Source: Paenibacillus sp. FSL R5-0490
Lineage (GTDB): Bacteria > Bacillota > Bacilli > Bacillales > Cytobacillaceae
Length of the DNA: 64,000 nucleotides
NCBI RefSeq assembly: GCF_001956215.1
Contig: NZ_MRTQ01000003.1
Span: 124,001 to 188,000 of the forward strand
Direction: 5' to 3'
The notes beneath the pieces were generated by a model. It had not been told where the DNA came from and did not search any database. It saw nothing but the letters and a program-made list of their open reading frames with translations. Below, piece by piece: positions 32,329 through 43,100 of this stretch; position 1 is the first letter of the stretch, and each line of letters starts with the position of its first letter. The position numbers were made by a program, and so were the translations under genes.

Positions 32329-32371
32329 AAGAAAAGCATTATTCTAAAAAACTAAAACAGGGTGATTCTAA

Positions 32372-34057
32372 ATGAAACAACCGTGGTGGAAAAAAGCAGT
32401 AGTTTATCAAATTTATCCGAAAAGCTTTAACGATACGACAGGAAATGGAGTTGGAGACATTCCTGGAATTATTGCCAAGCTTGATTACTTAAAAGAATTA
32501 GGTGTGGACGTCGTCTGGCTGACACCCATTTATAAATCTCCACAGCGTGATAACGGATATGACATTAGCGACTATTTCAGCATCCATGAGGAATATGGAA
32601 CAATGGCAGACTTTGATAAGCTCCTTGAAGAAGCCCATAATCGGGACATGAAAATCATTATGGATATTGTTGTTAACCATACTTCCACTGAACATCAATG
32701 GTTCCAGGAAGCAAAAAAATCAAAAGACAATCCATACCGAGATTTTTATGTCTGGAAAGATCCTAAGGAAGATGGAAGCGAGCCGACAAACTGGGAATCC
32801 AAATTCGGCGGAAATGCATGGCAATATGACGAAGCAACCGGCCAATACTATCTTCATCTTTTTGATGTTACACAGGCTGATCTAAATTGGGAAAATGAAG
32901 ACCTTCGCCGCAAAGTGTATGACATGATGGAATTCTGGTTTGAAAAAGGTGTAGATGGCTTTAGACTTGATGTAATTAATCTGATTTCCAAAGATCAGGA
33001 TTTTCCGGATGATGACGGCTCTGTACCACCGGGCGACGGCAGAAAATTCTATACCGACGGCCCTCGTGTACATGAATTTATGCATGAAATGAATGATAAA
33101 GTATTCTCAAAATACGATAGTATGACAGTTGGGGAAATGTCATCCACTACAATTGATCATTGTATAAAGTATTCCAACCCCGAGCGTGAAGAATTAAGCA
33201 TGACTTTCAACTTTCATCATTTAAAAGTGGACTACCCTAATGGAGAGAAATGGGCACTCGCTGATTTTGATTTTACGGCATTAAAGCAAATTTTATCAAA
33301 ATGGCAAACTGAAATGCACAAAGGGGGAGGCTGGAATGCTTTATTCTGGTGCAATCATGATCAGCCCCGTGTTGTATCAAGGTATGGTGATGACAAATAC
33401 TATCATCGTGAATCTGCTAAAATGCTGGCAACAGCCATCCATATGATGCAGGGAACTCCTTATATTTATCAGGGTGAAGAGTTTGGCATGACAAATCCCG
33501 GCTTTGAGAGGATTGAAGACTACAGAGATGTAGAATCACTGAATGTTTATTCTATTCTTAAGGAAAAGGGAATGGCAGAGGAAGAAATAATTAATATTCT
33601 CAAAAGCAAATCGCGCGATAATTCCCGGACGCCTGTTCAGTGGAATAGTACTGAAAATGCCGGATTCTCCGATGGAACCCCATGGATTCCTGTCGCATCC
33701 AATTACAGGGAAATCAACGCCGAAAACGCATTGAAGGACGAGAACTCGATTTTCTATCATTATAAAAAGCTGATCCAGCTTCGAAAGCAGTACGATATAA
33801 TCACCTATGGTGACTATGAACTGATTTCTGAAGATCACCCTGATGTATTTGCTTATGTTCGGAATGGTGATAATGAAAAACTGTTGGTCGTAAATAATTT
33901 TTATGGGAAAGAAACGTCATTTACCCTTCCTGAACACATTCAAGCAGATGAATATAAAGAAGAAATCTTACTTTCCAATTACAAGCAGTCACCTTCTGCT
34001 GCGGAGACCATCCAATTAAGGCCATATGAATCCGTTATCTATTATTTAAAGAAATAG
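32372..34057 (+). CDS. treA: Trehalose-6-phosphate hydrolase
   Basis: The 561-residue cytoplasmic GH13 enzyme splits trehalose-6-phosphate into glucose and glucose-6-phosphate. The catalytic residues are D200 (F-R-L-D-V-I), E255 (V-G-E-M-S-S-T-T) and D330 (C-N-H-D-Q-P). The N-terminal P-W-W-K-K-A-V-V-Y-Q-I-Y-P-K-S-F-N-D-T and the segment F-H-H-L-K-V-D-Y-P-N-G-E-K-W are characteristic of TreA and distinguish it from the oligoglucosidase next to it. An ATG start lies 43 bp behind the oligoglucosidase gene. A terminator follows; no treR repressor gene comes after it. Confidence 0.94.
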   Translation: MKQPWWKKAVVYQIYPKSFNDTTGNGVGDIPGIIAKLDYLKELGVDVVWLTPIYKSPQRDNGYDISDYFSIHEEYGTMADFDKLLEEAHNRDMKIIMDIVVNHTSTEHQWFQEAKKSKDNPYRDFYVWKDPKEDGSEPTNWESKFGGNAWQYDEATGQYYLHLFDVTQADLNWENEDLRRKVYDMMEFWFEKGVDGFRLDVINLISKDQDFPDDDGSVPPGDGRKFYTDGPRVHEFMHEMNDKVFSKYDSMTVGEMSSTTIDHCIKYSNPEREELSMTFNFHHLKVDYPNGEKWALADFDFTALKQILSKWQTEMHKGGGWNALFWCNHDQPRVVSRYGDDKYYHRESAKMLATAIHMMQGTPYIYQGEEFGMTNPGFERIEDYRDVESLNVYSILKEKGMAEEEIINILKSKSRDNSRTPVQWNSTENAGFSDGTPWIPVASNYREINAENALKDENSIFYHYKKLIQLRKQYDIITYGDYELISEDHPDVFAYVRNGDNEKLLVVNNFYGKETSFTLPEHIQADEYKEEILLSNYKQSPSAAETIQLRPYESVIYYLKK

Positions 34058-34090
34058 AAAAAATCCTCCCGGCCTGCGGGGGGATTTTCC
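34058..34090. terminator. Terminator between treA and nupC
   Basis: AAAATCCTCCC (34060-34070) pairs with GGGGGGATTTT (34077-34087) around a 6-7-nt loop, with A- and T-rich flanks on either side, so it can act for both convergent genes. Confidence 0.82.
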
Positions 34091-34111
34091 ATATTTTTAT
34101 TTCATAGTTCA

Positions 34112-35329
34112 TTAAAACAGCATTCCGGCTATGGCGGCACTTAGCATAGATGCCAAGGCACCCGCAGCAACTGCCTTCAAACCAAGCCGTGCAATGTCCT
34201 GCCTGCGGTTCGGGGCCAATCCGCCAAGTCCTCCCAGCAGGATGCCCAATGAGGAAATATTGGCAAATCCGCAAAGGGCGAAGCTTACGATCGCCACCGT
34301 TTTATCAGATAAAGTCGGGATATCCGGTGCAAAAGCAGAATAAGCAACAAACTCATTCAAAATTAGCTTCTGGCCAATATAATTTCCTGCCTGTACGGCT
34401 TCTGACCATGGAACTCCTATAGCAAACGCAAGCGGAGAGAACACATATCCAAGAATGATTTCGAGCGTTAAGCCTTCCAGCCCGAATAGCCCTCCAACCC
34501 ATCCAAGAAGCCCGTTAATTAAAGCAACCAAAGCAATAAAGGCCAGCAGCATTGCGCCGATATTTAAAGCGAGCTCGAGTCCGACACTTGCTCCTTTTGC
34601 AGCTGCATCAATGACATTGGCAGAATCGCTATCCACTTCCATATCAAATTCTTTAGGCTCTTCTTTATCTTCCGTTTCCGGAAGCATCACTTTGGCCAGG
34701 ACCAACCCGGCAGGTGCAGCCATAAAGCTAGCTGCCAGAAGATATTCGAGAGGCACACCCAATAAGGAATAACCAATTAAAACAGATCCTGCCACAGAAG
34801 CAAGGCCTCCGGTCATGACCGCAAACAACTCGGATTTTGTCATATCAGCGATAAATGGGCGGACCACAAGCGGAGCCTCTGTTTGCCCCACGAATATATT
34901 GGCTGCTGCAGACATGGATTCCGCTTTTCTGGTCCCGAGAAGCTTAGCCAGTCCACCGCCGAGGATCTTAATGAAAAACTGCATAATCCTTAAGTAATAG
35001 AGGACGGAAATCAATGATGAGAAAAAGATTACAACAGGCAAAACCTGAAGTGCGAAAACGAAGGTAATGCCCGATTCATCTGTAAAAAGGCCGCCAAATA
35101 AGAAATTTATTCCCTGATTGGCGTAATTGATTATATCGTTTACCTTCATTGTGAGCCATTCCAATCCCTTTCTGCCGCCTTCCCACTTTAAAACGAGAAA
35201 GGCGAAAATCAGCTGAATGGCAAGCCCTCCCGCAACTGTTCTTACACTTATCGCCCTTCTATTGCTTGAAAGCAGGAAGGCTATCCCTAAAACGACAATA
35301 ATACCGAATATCCCCCAAATAAAATTCAT
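34112..35329 (-). CDS. Concentrative nucleoside transporter, NupC family
   Basis: The 405-residue membrane protein has the CNT-family layout: an N-terminal helical part, a nucleoside-recognition gate domain, and motifs G-Q-T-E-A-P (near 150) and N-E-F-V-A-Y (near 325). It imports nucleosides by proton or sodium symport. A charged insert around residues 215-240 (E-T-E-D-K-E-E-P-K-E) is a cytoplasmic loop. The ATG follows AAGGGGTG. It is monocistronic here, with no deoxyribonucleoside-catabolism gene adjacent. Confidence 0.93.
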   Translation of the reverse strand: MNFIWGIFGIIVVLGIAFLLSSNRRAISVRTVAGGLAIQLIFAFLVLKWEGGRKGLEWLTMKVNDIINYANQGINFLFGGLFTDESGITFVFALQVLPVVIFFSSLISVLYYLRIMQFFIKILGGGLAKLLGTRKAESMSAAANIFVGQTEAPLVVRPFIADMTKSELFAVMTGGLASVAGSVLIGYSLLGVPLEYLLAASFMAAPAGLVLAKVMLPETEDKEEPKEFDMEVDSDSANVIDAAAKGASVGLELALNIGAMLLAFIALVALINGLLGWVGGLFGLEGLTLEIILGYVFSPLAFAIGVPWSEAVQAGNYIGQKLILNEFVAYSAFAPDIPTLSDKTVAIVSFALCGFANISSLGILLGGLGGLAPNRRQDIARLGLKAVAAGALASMLSAAIAGMLF

Positions 35330-35488
35330 GTTTACACCCCTTCACTATGTAGTAGTTTTTCCCGGCAAAAATCAGCAGCAGTAATCCTATTCCCTTGTGA
35401 AACTGCTTGTAAAGCCCAATAGTTGTATTATGTGCAAAAGGAATAAATTCATGAAAATACTATGCATGAAGTAAATAATGGGGATAAA

Positions 35489-35528
35489 CGGAAAAAGATG
35501 AGCACATGGCTCATCTTTCCGTATTTTT
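35489..35528 (+). terminator. Hairpin with T-run overlapping the yfhP-like 3' end
   Basis: Arms CGGAAAAAGATGAGC and GCTCATCTTTCCG, the left arm having a 2-nt bulge, are followed on the plus strand by TATTTTTTT. It overlaps the stop codon of the minus-strand gene, for which the T-tract is weaker. Confidence 0.6.
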
Positions 35529-36386
35529 TTCAATATATTCGAATAAAAATGACTGGCCGTTTCTGTAAAAACGGGGATCATAGAGTCCAAGCCTTTCATC
35601 ATCATCAACAAGAACGACAAATGGAGACCATTCATAAAGGGTTTTCGCTTCAGGACGCTCAGAAAACAATTTGTCCAAATCCGCAGCTTCTTTTGATTGA
35701 AGCACATACTGGGTTGTCTTTTCGGTGAAAAGAGTATCAGTGAATATGGTCACTTCATCATCTCTCTTTGTAATAACGGAATAAGTCCATGGTATAAACT
35801 CTGCCGATAGGGCAACTTGTTCATATTTTTCATCATATTGCTTATAAATGAGGTAACCCTGAGTGCTTTGAATTACTACGTGAAGAAGCATAAATGCCCA
35901 TGCCATTTTAAAATAGTAAGGGGATTTTGACTTATTCCTTTTTGTAAAGAAATAGGCTGCCCCCATTATGATCCAGAACACCAAATCAACAATTGGAATC
36001 GTACCAAAAGTAACCCTCATTGTTGAAAATGGCTCCAAATAACCTGTGCCCCATGCATTAAATAAATCGCTGGTATTATGTATGAAAACTGCGAGCCATC
36101 CCAGCAGAAAAAGCTTCTTATCATTGACTCTAAAAAGCAGGATGGACAGCAGCAAAAACAGCAGAGCCCACACTGGAGTCAGGAAAACGGAATGGGTAAT
36201 TCCCCTGTGCCACATCTGATAAAGTCCTTCTGTATCCCAGAAGCGCGAGATGACATCAATATCGGGAATTTGACTTGCCCCTACAGCGGTAAGCAGGTAC
36301 GCTCTTCTGGAGTTCTTATCCATCCTCTGTTTATCCACTGCGCCATATAGGCTCAAGCCAAATAAAGTATGAGTAATTGTGTCCAT
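35511..36386 (-). CDS. Membrane metal-dependent hydrolase, YfhP/YdjM-type
   Basis: The 291-residue membrane protein belongs to the LexA-regulated YdjM/DUF457-type family. It has M-D-T-I-T-H-T-L at the N-terminus, I-P-D-I-D-V, H-R-G-I-T-H-S at about 60 and H-N-T-S-D-L-F-N-A-W-G-T near 103, a cluster of His and Asp that probably binds metal, embedded in 4-5 hydrophobic helices. The C-terminal 100 residues are extracytoplasmic or cytoplasmic and soluble. It resembles B. subtilis YfhP. Its substrate is unknown. The ATG follows AAAGGAGG. Confidence 0.82.
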   Translation of the reverse strand: MDTITHTLFGLSLYGAVDKQRMDKNSRRAYLLTAVGASQIPDIDVISRFWDTEGLYQMWHRGITHSVFLTPVWALLFLLLSILLFRVNDKKLFLLGWLAVFIHNTSDLFNAWGTGYLEPFSTMRVTFGTIPIVDLVFWIIMGAAYFFTKRNKSKSPYYFKMAWAFMLLHVVIQSTQGYLIYKQYDEKYEQVALSAEFIPWTYSVITKRDDEVTIFTDTLFTEKTTQYVLQSKEAADLDKLFSERPEAKTLYEWSPFVVLVDDDERLGLYDPRFYRNGQSFLFEYIEKNTER

Positions 36387-36469
36387 ATTTAACCTCCTTT
36401 TTTACATTTAGTTTCCCTATTATAAGCCTCAAAAAGAGTAATAAAAAGAAATATGCAATCTTAAATGCG

Positions 36470-36498
36470 TTGCAAACTTGACTTGAGAGCGATAAAAT
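36470..36498 (+). promoter_or_regulatory. Probable prfC promoter
   Basis: TTGCAA (36470-36475) and TAAAAT (36493-36498) are separated by 17 bp, 77 bp upstream of the prfC start. Confidence 0.55.
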
Positions 36499-36575
36499 TG
36501 AAGGTATTGCAATAATTAAGTGACACATTGATTGCTTGATCAACAAATTTTCATATAAGTAAGTGAGGAACTACT

Positions 36576-38153
36576 ATGCCCAAAAATTTTGAAGAAGAAG
36601 TTTTATCCCGCCGCACGTTTGCGATTATTTCCCATCCGGATGCCGGTAAAACGACGCTTACCGAAAAGCTCCTATTGTTCGGTGGTGCCATTCGTGATGC
36701 AGGTACAGTTAAAGGGAAGAAGACAGGCAAATATGCGACAAGTGACTGGATGGAGATTGAGAAGCAGCGTGGAATTTCTGTAACCTCCAGTGTGATGCAG
36801 TTTGAATATGAGGGAGCGCGTGTAAATATTCTAGACACGCCTGGTCACCAGGATTTCAGTGAAGATACGTATCGCACGCTGACAGCCGTTGACAGTGCAG
36901 TTATGATCATAGACTCAGCTAAAGGTATCGAGGAGCAGACACTTAAATTATTCAAGGTCTGCCGCATGAGAGGAATTCCGATATTTACTTTTATGAATAA
37001 GCTTGACCGTCAGGGGAAAGCACCCCTTGAGCTCCTTGCTGAGTTAGAAGAAGTTATGGGAATTGAATCTTACCCAATGAACTGGCCTATTGGGATGGGG
37101 AAAGAGTTCCTGGGGATATATGATCGGTTTAATAATCGAATTGAGCAATTCAGAGTAGAGGAAGAGGAACGCTTTATTACCTTAAATCAGGAAGGTGAAA
37201 TAGAGGGCAGCCATTCCATTAAGGATTCTGGACTATATGATCAGACGCTTGAAGAGATTATGCTGTTAAATGAAGCAGGCAATGAGTTTTCAAGAGAGAG
37301 AATTGCAAATGGAGAACTGACACCTGTGTTTTTTGGAAGCGCATTGACCAACTTTGGTGTACAGACTTTCCTTGAGTCTTACCTGCAATTTGCACCGCCG
37401 CCCCAGCCGAGAAATTCGACTGCAGGGGAAATTGATCCGCTTTCAGAAGAATTTTCTGGATTTATATTTAAAATTCAGGCCAATATGAACCCTGCACATC
37501 GCGACCGGATTGCATTCTTAAGAATTTGTTCAGGCCAATTTGAGCGGGGCATGGCTGTGAACATACCAAGAATAGGCAAGTCCATTAAGCTTGCGCAGTC
37601 AACTCAATTCATGGCTGATGACAGAAGTACAGTTGATTCTGCAGTCAGCGGAGATATCATCGGAATTTATGATCCGGGAACTTATCAAATAGGCGATACA
37701 TTAACAGCCGGAAAAAATAACTTCCAATATGAACGTCTTCCTCAATTTACACCCGAGCTTTTTGTTAAAGTAACAGCAAAAAATGTCATGAAGCAAAAAC
37801 ATTTTCATAAAGGCATCCAGCAGCTGGTTCAGGAAGGTGCCATCCAGCTGTTTAAGACAGTCAAAATGGAAGAATACCTCCTGGGTGCAGTGGGACAGCT
37901 TCAGTTTGAAGTTTTTGAACACCGCATGAAAAATGAATATAACACAGAAGTATATATGGAAAGACAAGGCTCCAAGATCGCACGCTGGGTAGAAGGCGAT
38001 GAGGTCAACGAAAACCTTTCCAGCGGAAGAAGTCTCCTGGTTAAAGACCGATACGGCAAAAATGTCTTTCTCTTTGAAAATGACTTTGCACTCAGATGGT
38101 TCCAGGAAAAAAATCCTGATGTAAAACTATATAATCCGATGGACTCGGAATAA
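36576..38153 (+). CDS. prfC: Peptide chain release factor 3
   Basis: RF3 is a translational GTPase that removes RF1/RF2 from the ribosome after termination. The 525-residue protein has the GTP-binding motifs S-H-P-D-A-G-K-T-T (19-27), D-T-P-G-H and N-K-L-D, and the RF3-specific segments R-G-I-S-V-T-S-S-V and M-N-W-P-I-G-M-G. It is full length for the family. The ATG has GTGAGGA-type spacing at 36562-36568. Many Bacillus lack prfC, so its presence is mildly informative about lineage. Confidence 0.95.
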   Translation: MPKNFEEEVLSRRTFAIISHPDAGKTTLTEKLLLFGGAIRDAGTVKGKKTGKYATSDWMEIEKQRGISVTSSVMQFEYEGARVNILDTPGHQDFSEDTYRTLTAVDSAVMIIDSAKGIEEQTLKLFKVCRMRGIPIFTFMNKLDRQGKAPLELLAELEEVMGIESYPMNWPIGMGKEFLGIYDRFNNRIEQFRVEEEERFITLNQEGEIEGSHSIKDSGLYDQTLEEIMLLNEAGNEFSRERIANGELTPVFFGSALTNFGVQTFLESYLQFAPPPQPRNSTAGEIDPLSEEFSGFIFKIQANMNPAHRDRIAFLRICSGQFERGMAVNIPRIGKSIKLAQSTQFMADDRSTVDSAVSGDIIGIYDPGTYQIGDTLTAGKNNFQYERLPQFTPELFVKVTAKNVMKQKHFHKGIQQLVQEGAIQLFKTVKMEEYLLGAVGQLQFEVFEHRMKNEYNTEVYMERQGSKIARWVEGDEVNENLSSGRSLLVKDRYGKNVFLFENDFALRWFQEKNPDVKLYNPMDSE

Positions 38154-38156
38154 AGC

Positions 38157-38184
38157 TGGCGGCCCTTTATGGGCCGTTTTAGCT
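38157..38184 (+). terminator. Terminator of prfC
   Basis: CGGCCC (38160-38165) pairs with GGGCCG (38171-38176) and is followed by TTTT. Confidence 0.75.
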
Positions 38185-38210
38185 TTCCATTTTTTCCTTC
38201 CTCATTTCTA

Positions 38211-38239
38211 TTGACATATCTATCAATTGATAATATAGT
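38211..38239 (+). promoter_or_regulatory. Sigma-A promoter of the T-box operon
   Basis: TTGACA at 38211-38216 and TATAGT at 38234-38239 with a 17-bp spacer lie about 70 bp upstream of the T-box stem I. Confidence 0.8.
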
Positions 38240-38310
38240 ATTAACACATACACTTTAACGCTAAAAAGCGTTTAAGTTAAAAAGCGGAAAGTGTAATCTC
38301 AATCAAAGAT

Positions 38311-38508
38311 CTTGTCCGCAGAATAAGTAGAGTAATTGCCGGCAGCAAATAGAAACTGGATGGCTGATGAAAATCCAGGCAGCAATGGTCGAAATACAAC
38401 TGCATCCAATATGGACAATACTTTTTAAGTGGGTAAGCAGCGTTAGCTTATCAATTAGGGTGGTACCGCGGAGCTCCTTCGTCCCTATAGGCGAGAGGGC
38501 TCTTTTTG
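38311..38508 (+). ncRNA. T-box leader RNA, probable tyrosine specifier
   Basis: The invariant T-box AGGGTGGTACCGCG lies at 38457-38470. Stem I closes with TTGTCC/GGACAA (38312-38317 with 38413-38418) and its apical part is CTGGAT/ATCCAG (38356-38361 with 38373-38378) around a GGCTGATGAAA loop of the usual type. The best specifier is TAC at 38395-38397, after GAAA and followed by A, indicating tRNA-Tyr. A terminator (about 38471-38508, ending in T5) follows. Uncharged tRNA would favour antitermination and expression of the antiporter gene. Confidence 0.93.
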
Positions 38509-38547
38509 TTTGTATAAAATTACAGGCAAATTTAGGAGGAATACATT

Positions 38548-39927
38548 ATGCATCATGATCAGGCAGCATTAGATTTAAAGCCCCTGGAGGCACTCATTGT
38601 CACGTTCATCATTTTAGGCGGAATCAGTTATTCGATTATTTTTGCCGGGGCAGTTCCCCATATTCCGGTTGTTTTCGCGATAATGGGGTTAATAGCTTAC
38701 GGTTTAATAAGAAAAGTATCTATAACACAGCTGGAAAAGGGGCTTATTGAAGGTGCCCAGTCCGGATTAGGGGCTATTTTCATCTTCTTTTTAATCGGGG
38801 TGCTGATAAGCAGCTGGATGGCGAGCGGCACGATTCCTACATTTATTTACATGGCTTTGGAAGCTGTTAATGGAAAGTTCTTTTATGCCATTGTATTTGC
38901 GGTATCATCAGTGATCGGCATGAGTATAGGAAGCTCACTTACAACAGCTGCTACATTGGGAGTAGCCTTTATGGGAGTCAGTTCTGCTTTGGGGCTCTCG
39001 GATGCAATTACGGCAGGTGCGGTTATTTCCGGCGCATTTTTTGGAGATAAGATGTCGCCCCTATCCGATACAACCAACCTGGCATCATCGACAGTGAAAG
39101 TGGATTTGTTTGAGCATATCAAGACGATGGCCTGGACAACGATTCCTTCTTTTATCATTTCACTGGCAATCTTTGCTTTCCTGTCACCATCGGAGGCAGC
39201 GTCTGACTTCTCGAAGATTGCCCAGCTGAAAAAAACTTTGCTGGATGAGGGACTGGTGCATTGGTACTCCCTTATTCCGTTTGCCATTTTGACTATAATG
39301 GCCATTAAAAGAGTATCAGCTATTATTACGCTGTCAGCTGGCATCGTATCTGCATTAATATTTGCCGTTATGGTTCAAAGCAGCTTCAGCTTGGAAAAAG
39401 TTTTGACATTGCTGTTTTCGGGATATGCTTCAAATAGCGGTTCAGAAGAAGTTGACGCCCTTTTATCAAGAGGCGGCATGGAAAGCATGATGTTTTCGAT
39501 TTCGTTGGTATTGCTCGCGCTTTCTATGGGCGGTTTATTCTTTAAGCTTGGGATCCTTCCAGCTCTTCTGGAAGGGGTCAAGGGGTTTTTGAATCGGATG
39601 TCAGCTCTAGTGGCGGCAGCAGCAGGAACAGCGATTGGGATTAATTTCCTTCTAGGCGAACAGTATCTGTCTATTCTTTTAACAGGAAATGCTTTCAGAG
39701 AGCCTTTTGAAAAAGCCGGACTGCACCCAAAGAATCTTTCCAGAATTCTTGAAGATGCAGGCACGGTAGTAAACCCATTAGTTCCATGGAGTGTCTGCGG
39801 AGTATTTCTAACAGGTGTTTTAGGTGTAGAAACAACAGCTTATATGCCTTTTGCATTATTCTGTCTGCTCAGTCCTGTAATCACCTTAATCTATGGATTT
39901 ACGGGTTTGAAAATCGAAAAATTATAG
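38548..39927 (+). CDS. NhaC-family transporter under T-box control
   Basis: This 459-residue protein has about 11-12 hydrophobic helices and NhaC-family features such as G-A-F-F-G-D-K-M-S-P-L-S-D-T-T-N-L-A. The family is named for Na+/H+ antiport, but T-box control in front of it argues for an amino-acid-linked substrate, probably tyrosine or a precursor; NhaC-like genes with tyrosine T-boxes are known in related Bacilli as I recall. The ATG follows TAGGAGGA. It is monocistronic. Confidence 0.88.
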   Translation: MHHDQAALDLKPLEALIVTFIILGGISYSIIFAGAVPHIPVVFAIMGLIAYGLIRKVSITQLEKGLIEGAQSGLGAIFIFFLIGVLISSWMASGTIPTFIYMALEAVNGKFFYAIVFAVSSVIGMSIGSSLTTAATLGVAFMGVSSALGLSDAITAGAVISGAFFGDKMSPLSDTTNLASSTVKVDLFEHIKTMAWTTIPSFIISLAIFAFLSPSEAASDFSKIAQLKKTLLDEGLVHWYSLIPFAILTIMAIKRVSAIITLSAGIVSALIFAVMVQSSFSLEKVLTLLFSGYASNSGSEEVDALLSRGGMESMMFSISLVLLALSMGGLFFKLGILPALLEGVKGFLNRMSALVAAAAGTAIGINFLLGEQYLSILLTGNAFREPFEKAGLHPKNLSRILEDAGTVVNPLVPWSVCGVFLTGVLGVETTAYMPFALFCLLSPVITLIYGFTGLKIEKL

Positions 39928-40107
39928 AGGAAAGCAGCTGCATAGGCTGCTTTTTTCTGTGGATAAAGAGCTGCTGTAATTTTTCTATTGACAGCACACT
40001 GATTGCTTGCATCGCATTAGTTGCTTTAATATAGTTAAAATGTGTTAATTTCTACATGATATCGATCACAAGATTATCTCATCCAGTCTTTGAAAGGAGC
40101 AGAATGT

Positions 40108-43100
40108 GTGCGAATAAGCGATTTTTCAATCAAAAGGCCAATTTTTACATTGGTTACGATGTTCTTAGTGCTTATTTTAGGAGTAGTCTCCCTCTTAAAT
40201 ATTCCATTAAAACTCATACCAGATCTTAATCCTCCTGTTGGAGTAGTAGTCACTTCGTATCCTGGAGCAAGTCCCGATGAAGTGGTGGAAAAAGTAACAA
40301 AGCCGCTTGAAGAAAATCTGGCAACGCTGCCGGGGATCAAGACCTTGACCTCTACCTCACAGGAGAGCGCAAACTTCATTTTGATGCAATTTTCCTGGAC
40401 TACAGATATTGATGAAATACAAAGTGAGGTCATTCAAAGACTGGATCAGACACAGCTTCCTGATGAAGCTGATAATCCGCGATTTATGAAGTTTGACCCT
40501 GCTCAGTTTCCGATTATTCAATTATCTCTCAGTGCAGATGAGGAGCCTGAAGCATTAAGAAAGCTTGCTGAAGAACTGAACCTCGAGCTGTCTAAAGTTG
40601 AAGGAGTAGCAAGCGTAAATCTCTCAGGAACTGCGATTAAGGAAGTAAGAGTGGAACTGGACCAGGAAAAGCTGAGAGATTTCAAACTTAGCCAGGCGGA
40701 TGTTGTGGATGTAATTGAATCCAATAATATATCAATGCCGGGTGATCCTGTCTTGACTGAGGGAAAAGAGCTGACAACCAGAATTATCAGCTCCATTGAT
40801 TCCCTGGATACACTGAAAAAACTTACGGTAACTGCAGACCCCGCAACAGGGAATAAAGTAAGCCTGGATGATATTTCAGAGGTTCAGCTGGCCAGCCAGG
40901 ATGATCGCACCATCACGCGCACAAACCAGGCTCCATCTGTCTTACTGAGTGTTCTGCAGCAGTCCGATGCCAATACGGCAGAGGTTTCAGACCAATTTAT
41001 TAAGCAATTGGATAATCTTCTTGAAAAGGAACAGTTTGAAAATATTGAATCAGAAATACTTTTCGACCAGGGGGATTACATAAGTCTTGCAATAGGAAAT
41101 ATCTCAAATTCACTGATTCTCGGCGGTATTTTTGCGATGATTGTGCTGTTTTTCTTTTTGAAAAATGTCAAAAGTCCGCTCATCATTGGAATCTCTATTC
41201 CTTATTCAGTTATTTTCACGTTTGTGTTAATGTATTTTTCCGATTTCACCTTAAATATTATGACTCTTGGCGGATTGGCACTTGGAATAGGCATGCTGGT
41301 GGATAATTCCATCGTGGTTATTGAGAATATTTACCGCCACTTATCAATGGGGAAAGATCCGAAAACGGCGGCAAGTGCTGGGGCAAAAGAAGTAGGAGGT
41401 GCAATTACGGCTTCCACCCTGACGACAGTTGCCGTTTTCCTCCCAGTAGTATTTATAACTGGAATAATCGGTGAATTGTTTAAGGAGTTTGCCCTGACCA
41501 TTTCCTTTAGTTTATTTGCATCTCTGGTTGTTGCCCTGACAATAGTGCCAATGCTAGCGAGCAGGCTGCTGAAGTCTCCAAGAACAAACACGGAGGCAAA
41601 AAGGCAGGAAACAGGTTTAATGAGATCACTTGAAAAATCAATCAAGTGGTCTTTGCGGAATCGAGCAGCGGTAATCGCTATTACCATGCTGTTATTGGCA
41701 GCGGGCAGCTTTGGATTGACCACAGTAGGCACACAATTTCTGCCAAATGCAGATGAAGGCTTTTTTACGGTGCGTATGGAGCTTGAGAACGGTACTGCAC
41801 TTTCAGAAACAGAAAAGGTTGTATCGGCTTTAGAGGAAGAATTAAAGGATGAAGAAGAAGTTGATACCTTTGTCAGTCTAATCGGCACTACACAGGAAGG
41901 GTCCTTCCGGGGCTCGAAAAATGCCAATATCGCTGAATTGTATATCAAAATGAAAGAGCTGGATCAGCGGGAAAGGTCTACTTTTGAATTTGTCGATGAG
42001 GTGAAAAAGGATCTGGAAAGTGCTGCTTCAAAGGTTAATGAAACTGCAGAACTCTCTTTTAATACACAGTCGACAGCAGGTACATCGCCGAATACACTGA
42101 CCTTTAGTGTGAGGGACACAGATCCCAGCCGTTTAAAGGAAAATGTTGATAAAATCTATAATGCTTTGAAAGACCTTGAGGACGTAACCGAATTGTCAAC
42201 TGATCTCCTGGATACCGTTGAGGAAATTCAGATTACTGTGGACCGTGAAAAGGCTCTTGAAGAGGGTCTGGCTCCCGCCCAGGTAGCCATGGCAGTAAAT
42301 GATGTAACCCGGGGCAATCGTGCTACACAAATGATAGACGATGAATCAAATATATATGGCGTTTTTGTTGAGTACGATCGGAAAGTCACACAGGATATAG
42401 AGAATTTGAAGAAATTGCTTATTAAAAAGCCTGATGGCAATTATGCCGCTCTGAGTGATGTAGCTAATATTGAGCGAGGAGAAGGACCGGTAAATATTCA
42501 GCGCATTAATCAGCAGGATGCTGTCCAATTTACATTAAAGTACAAATCTTCTACAAACATGGGTGCCATGTCAAAAGAAGTGGATAAAGAAATTGCCGAT
42601 CTGAAATTGCCGGATGAAACAGAAATCGTTTTTAGCGGTGACAGAGAATTGCTGGAATCATCCATTGATGACCTGATTCTGGCATTTGTACTGGCAATCG
42701 TGTTTATTTATCTTGTCATGGCAGCTCAATTTGAGTCGCTTAAGTATCCGCTGGTTATCATGTTTACTGTGCCGCTCATGGTTATAGGCGTGGCAATTGC
42801 TCTTACCGTAACCCAAACACCTATTAGTTTAACAGCCATAATCGGGATTATTGTGCTTGCAGGAATTGTAGTGAATAATGCAATAGTCATTGTCGATTAT
42901 ATTAACCAAAAGAAAGAGCAGGGTCTTAAGAGCTACGATGCCATAATTATTTCAGTTAAGGACCGTGCAAGGCCAATATTCATGACGGCCTTAACTACTA
43001 TACTTGGCTTAGTGCCTTTAGCACTTGGCATTGGAGAAGGAACAGAAATTAACCAGCCCATGGGTATTACTCTTATTGGCGGGCTGATCAGCAGTACGTT

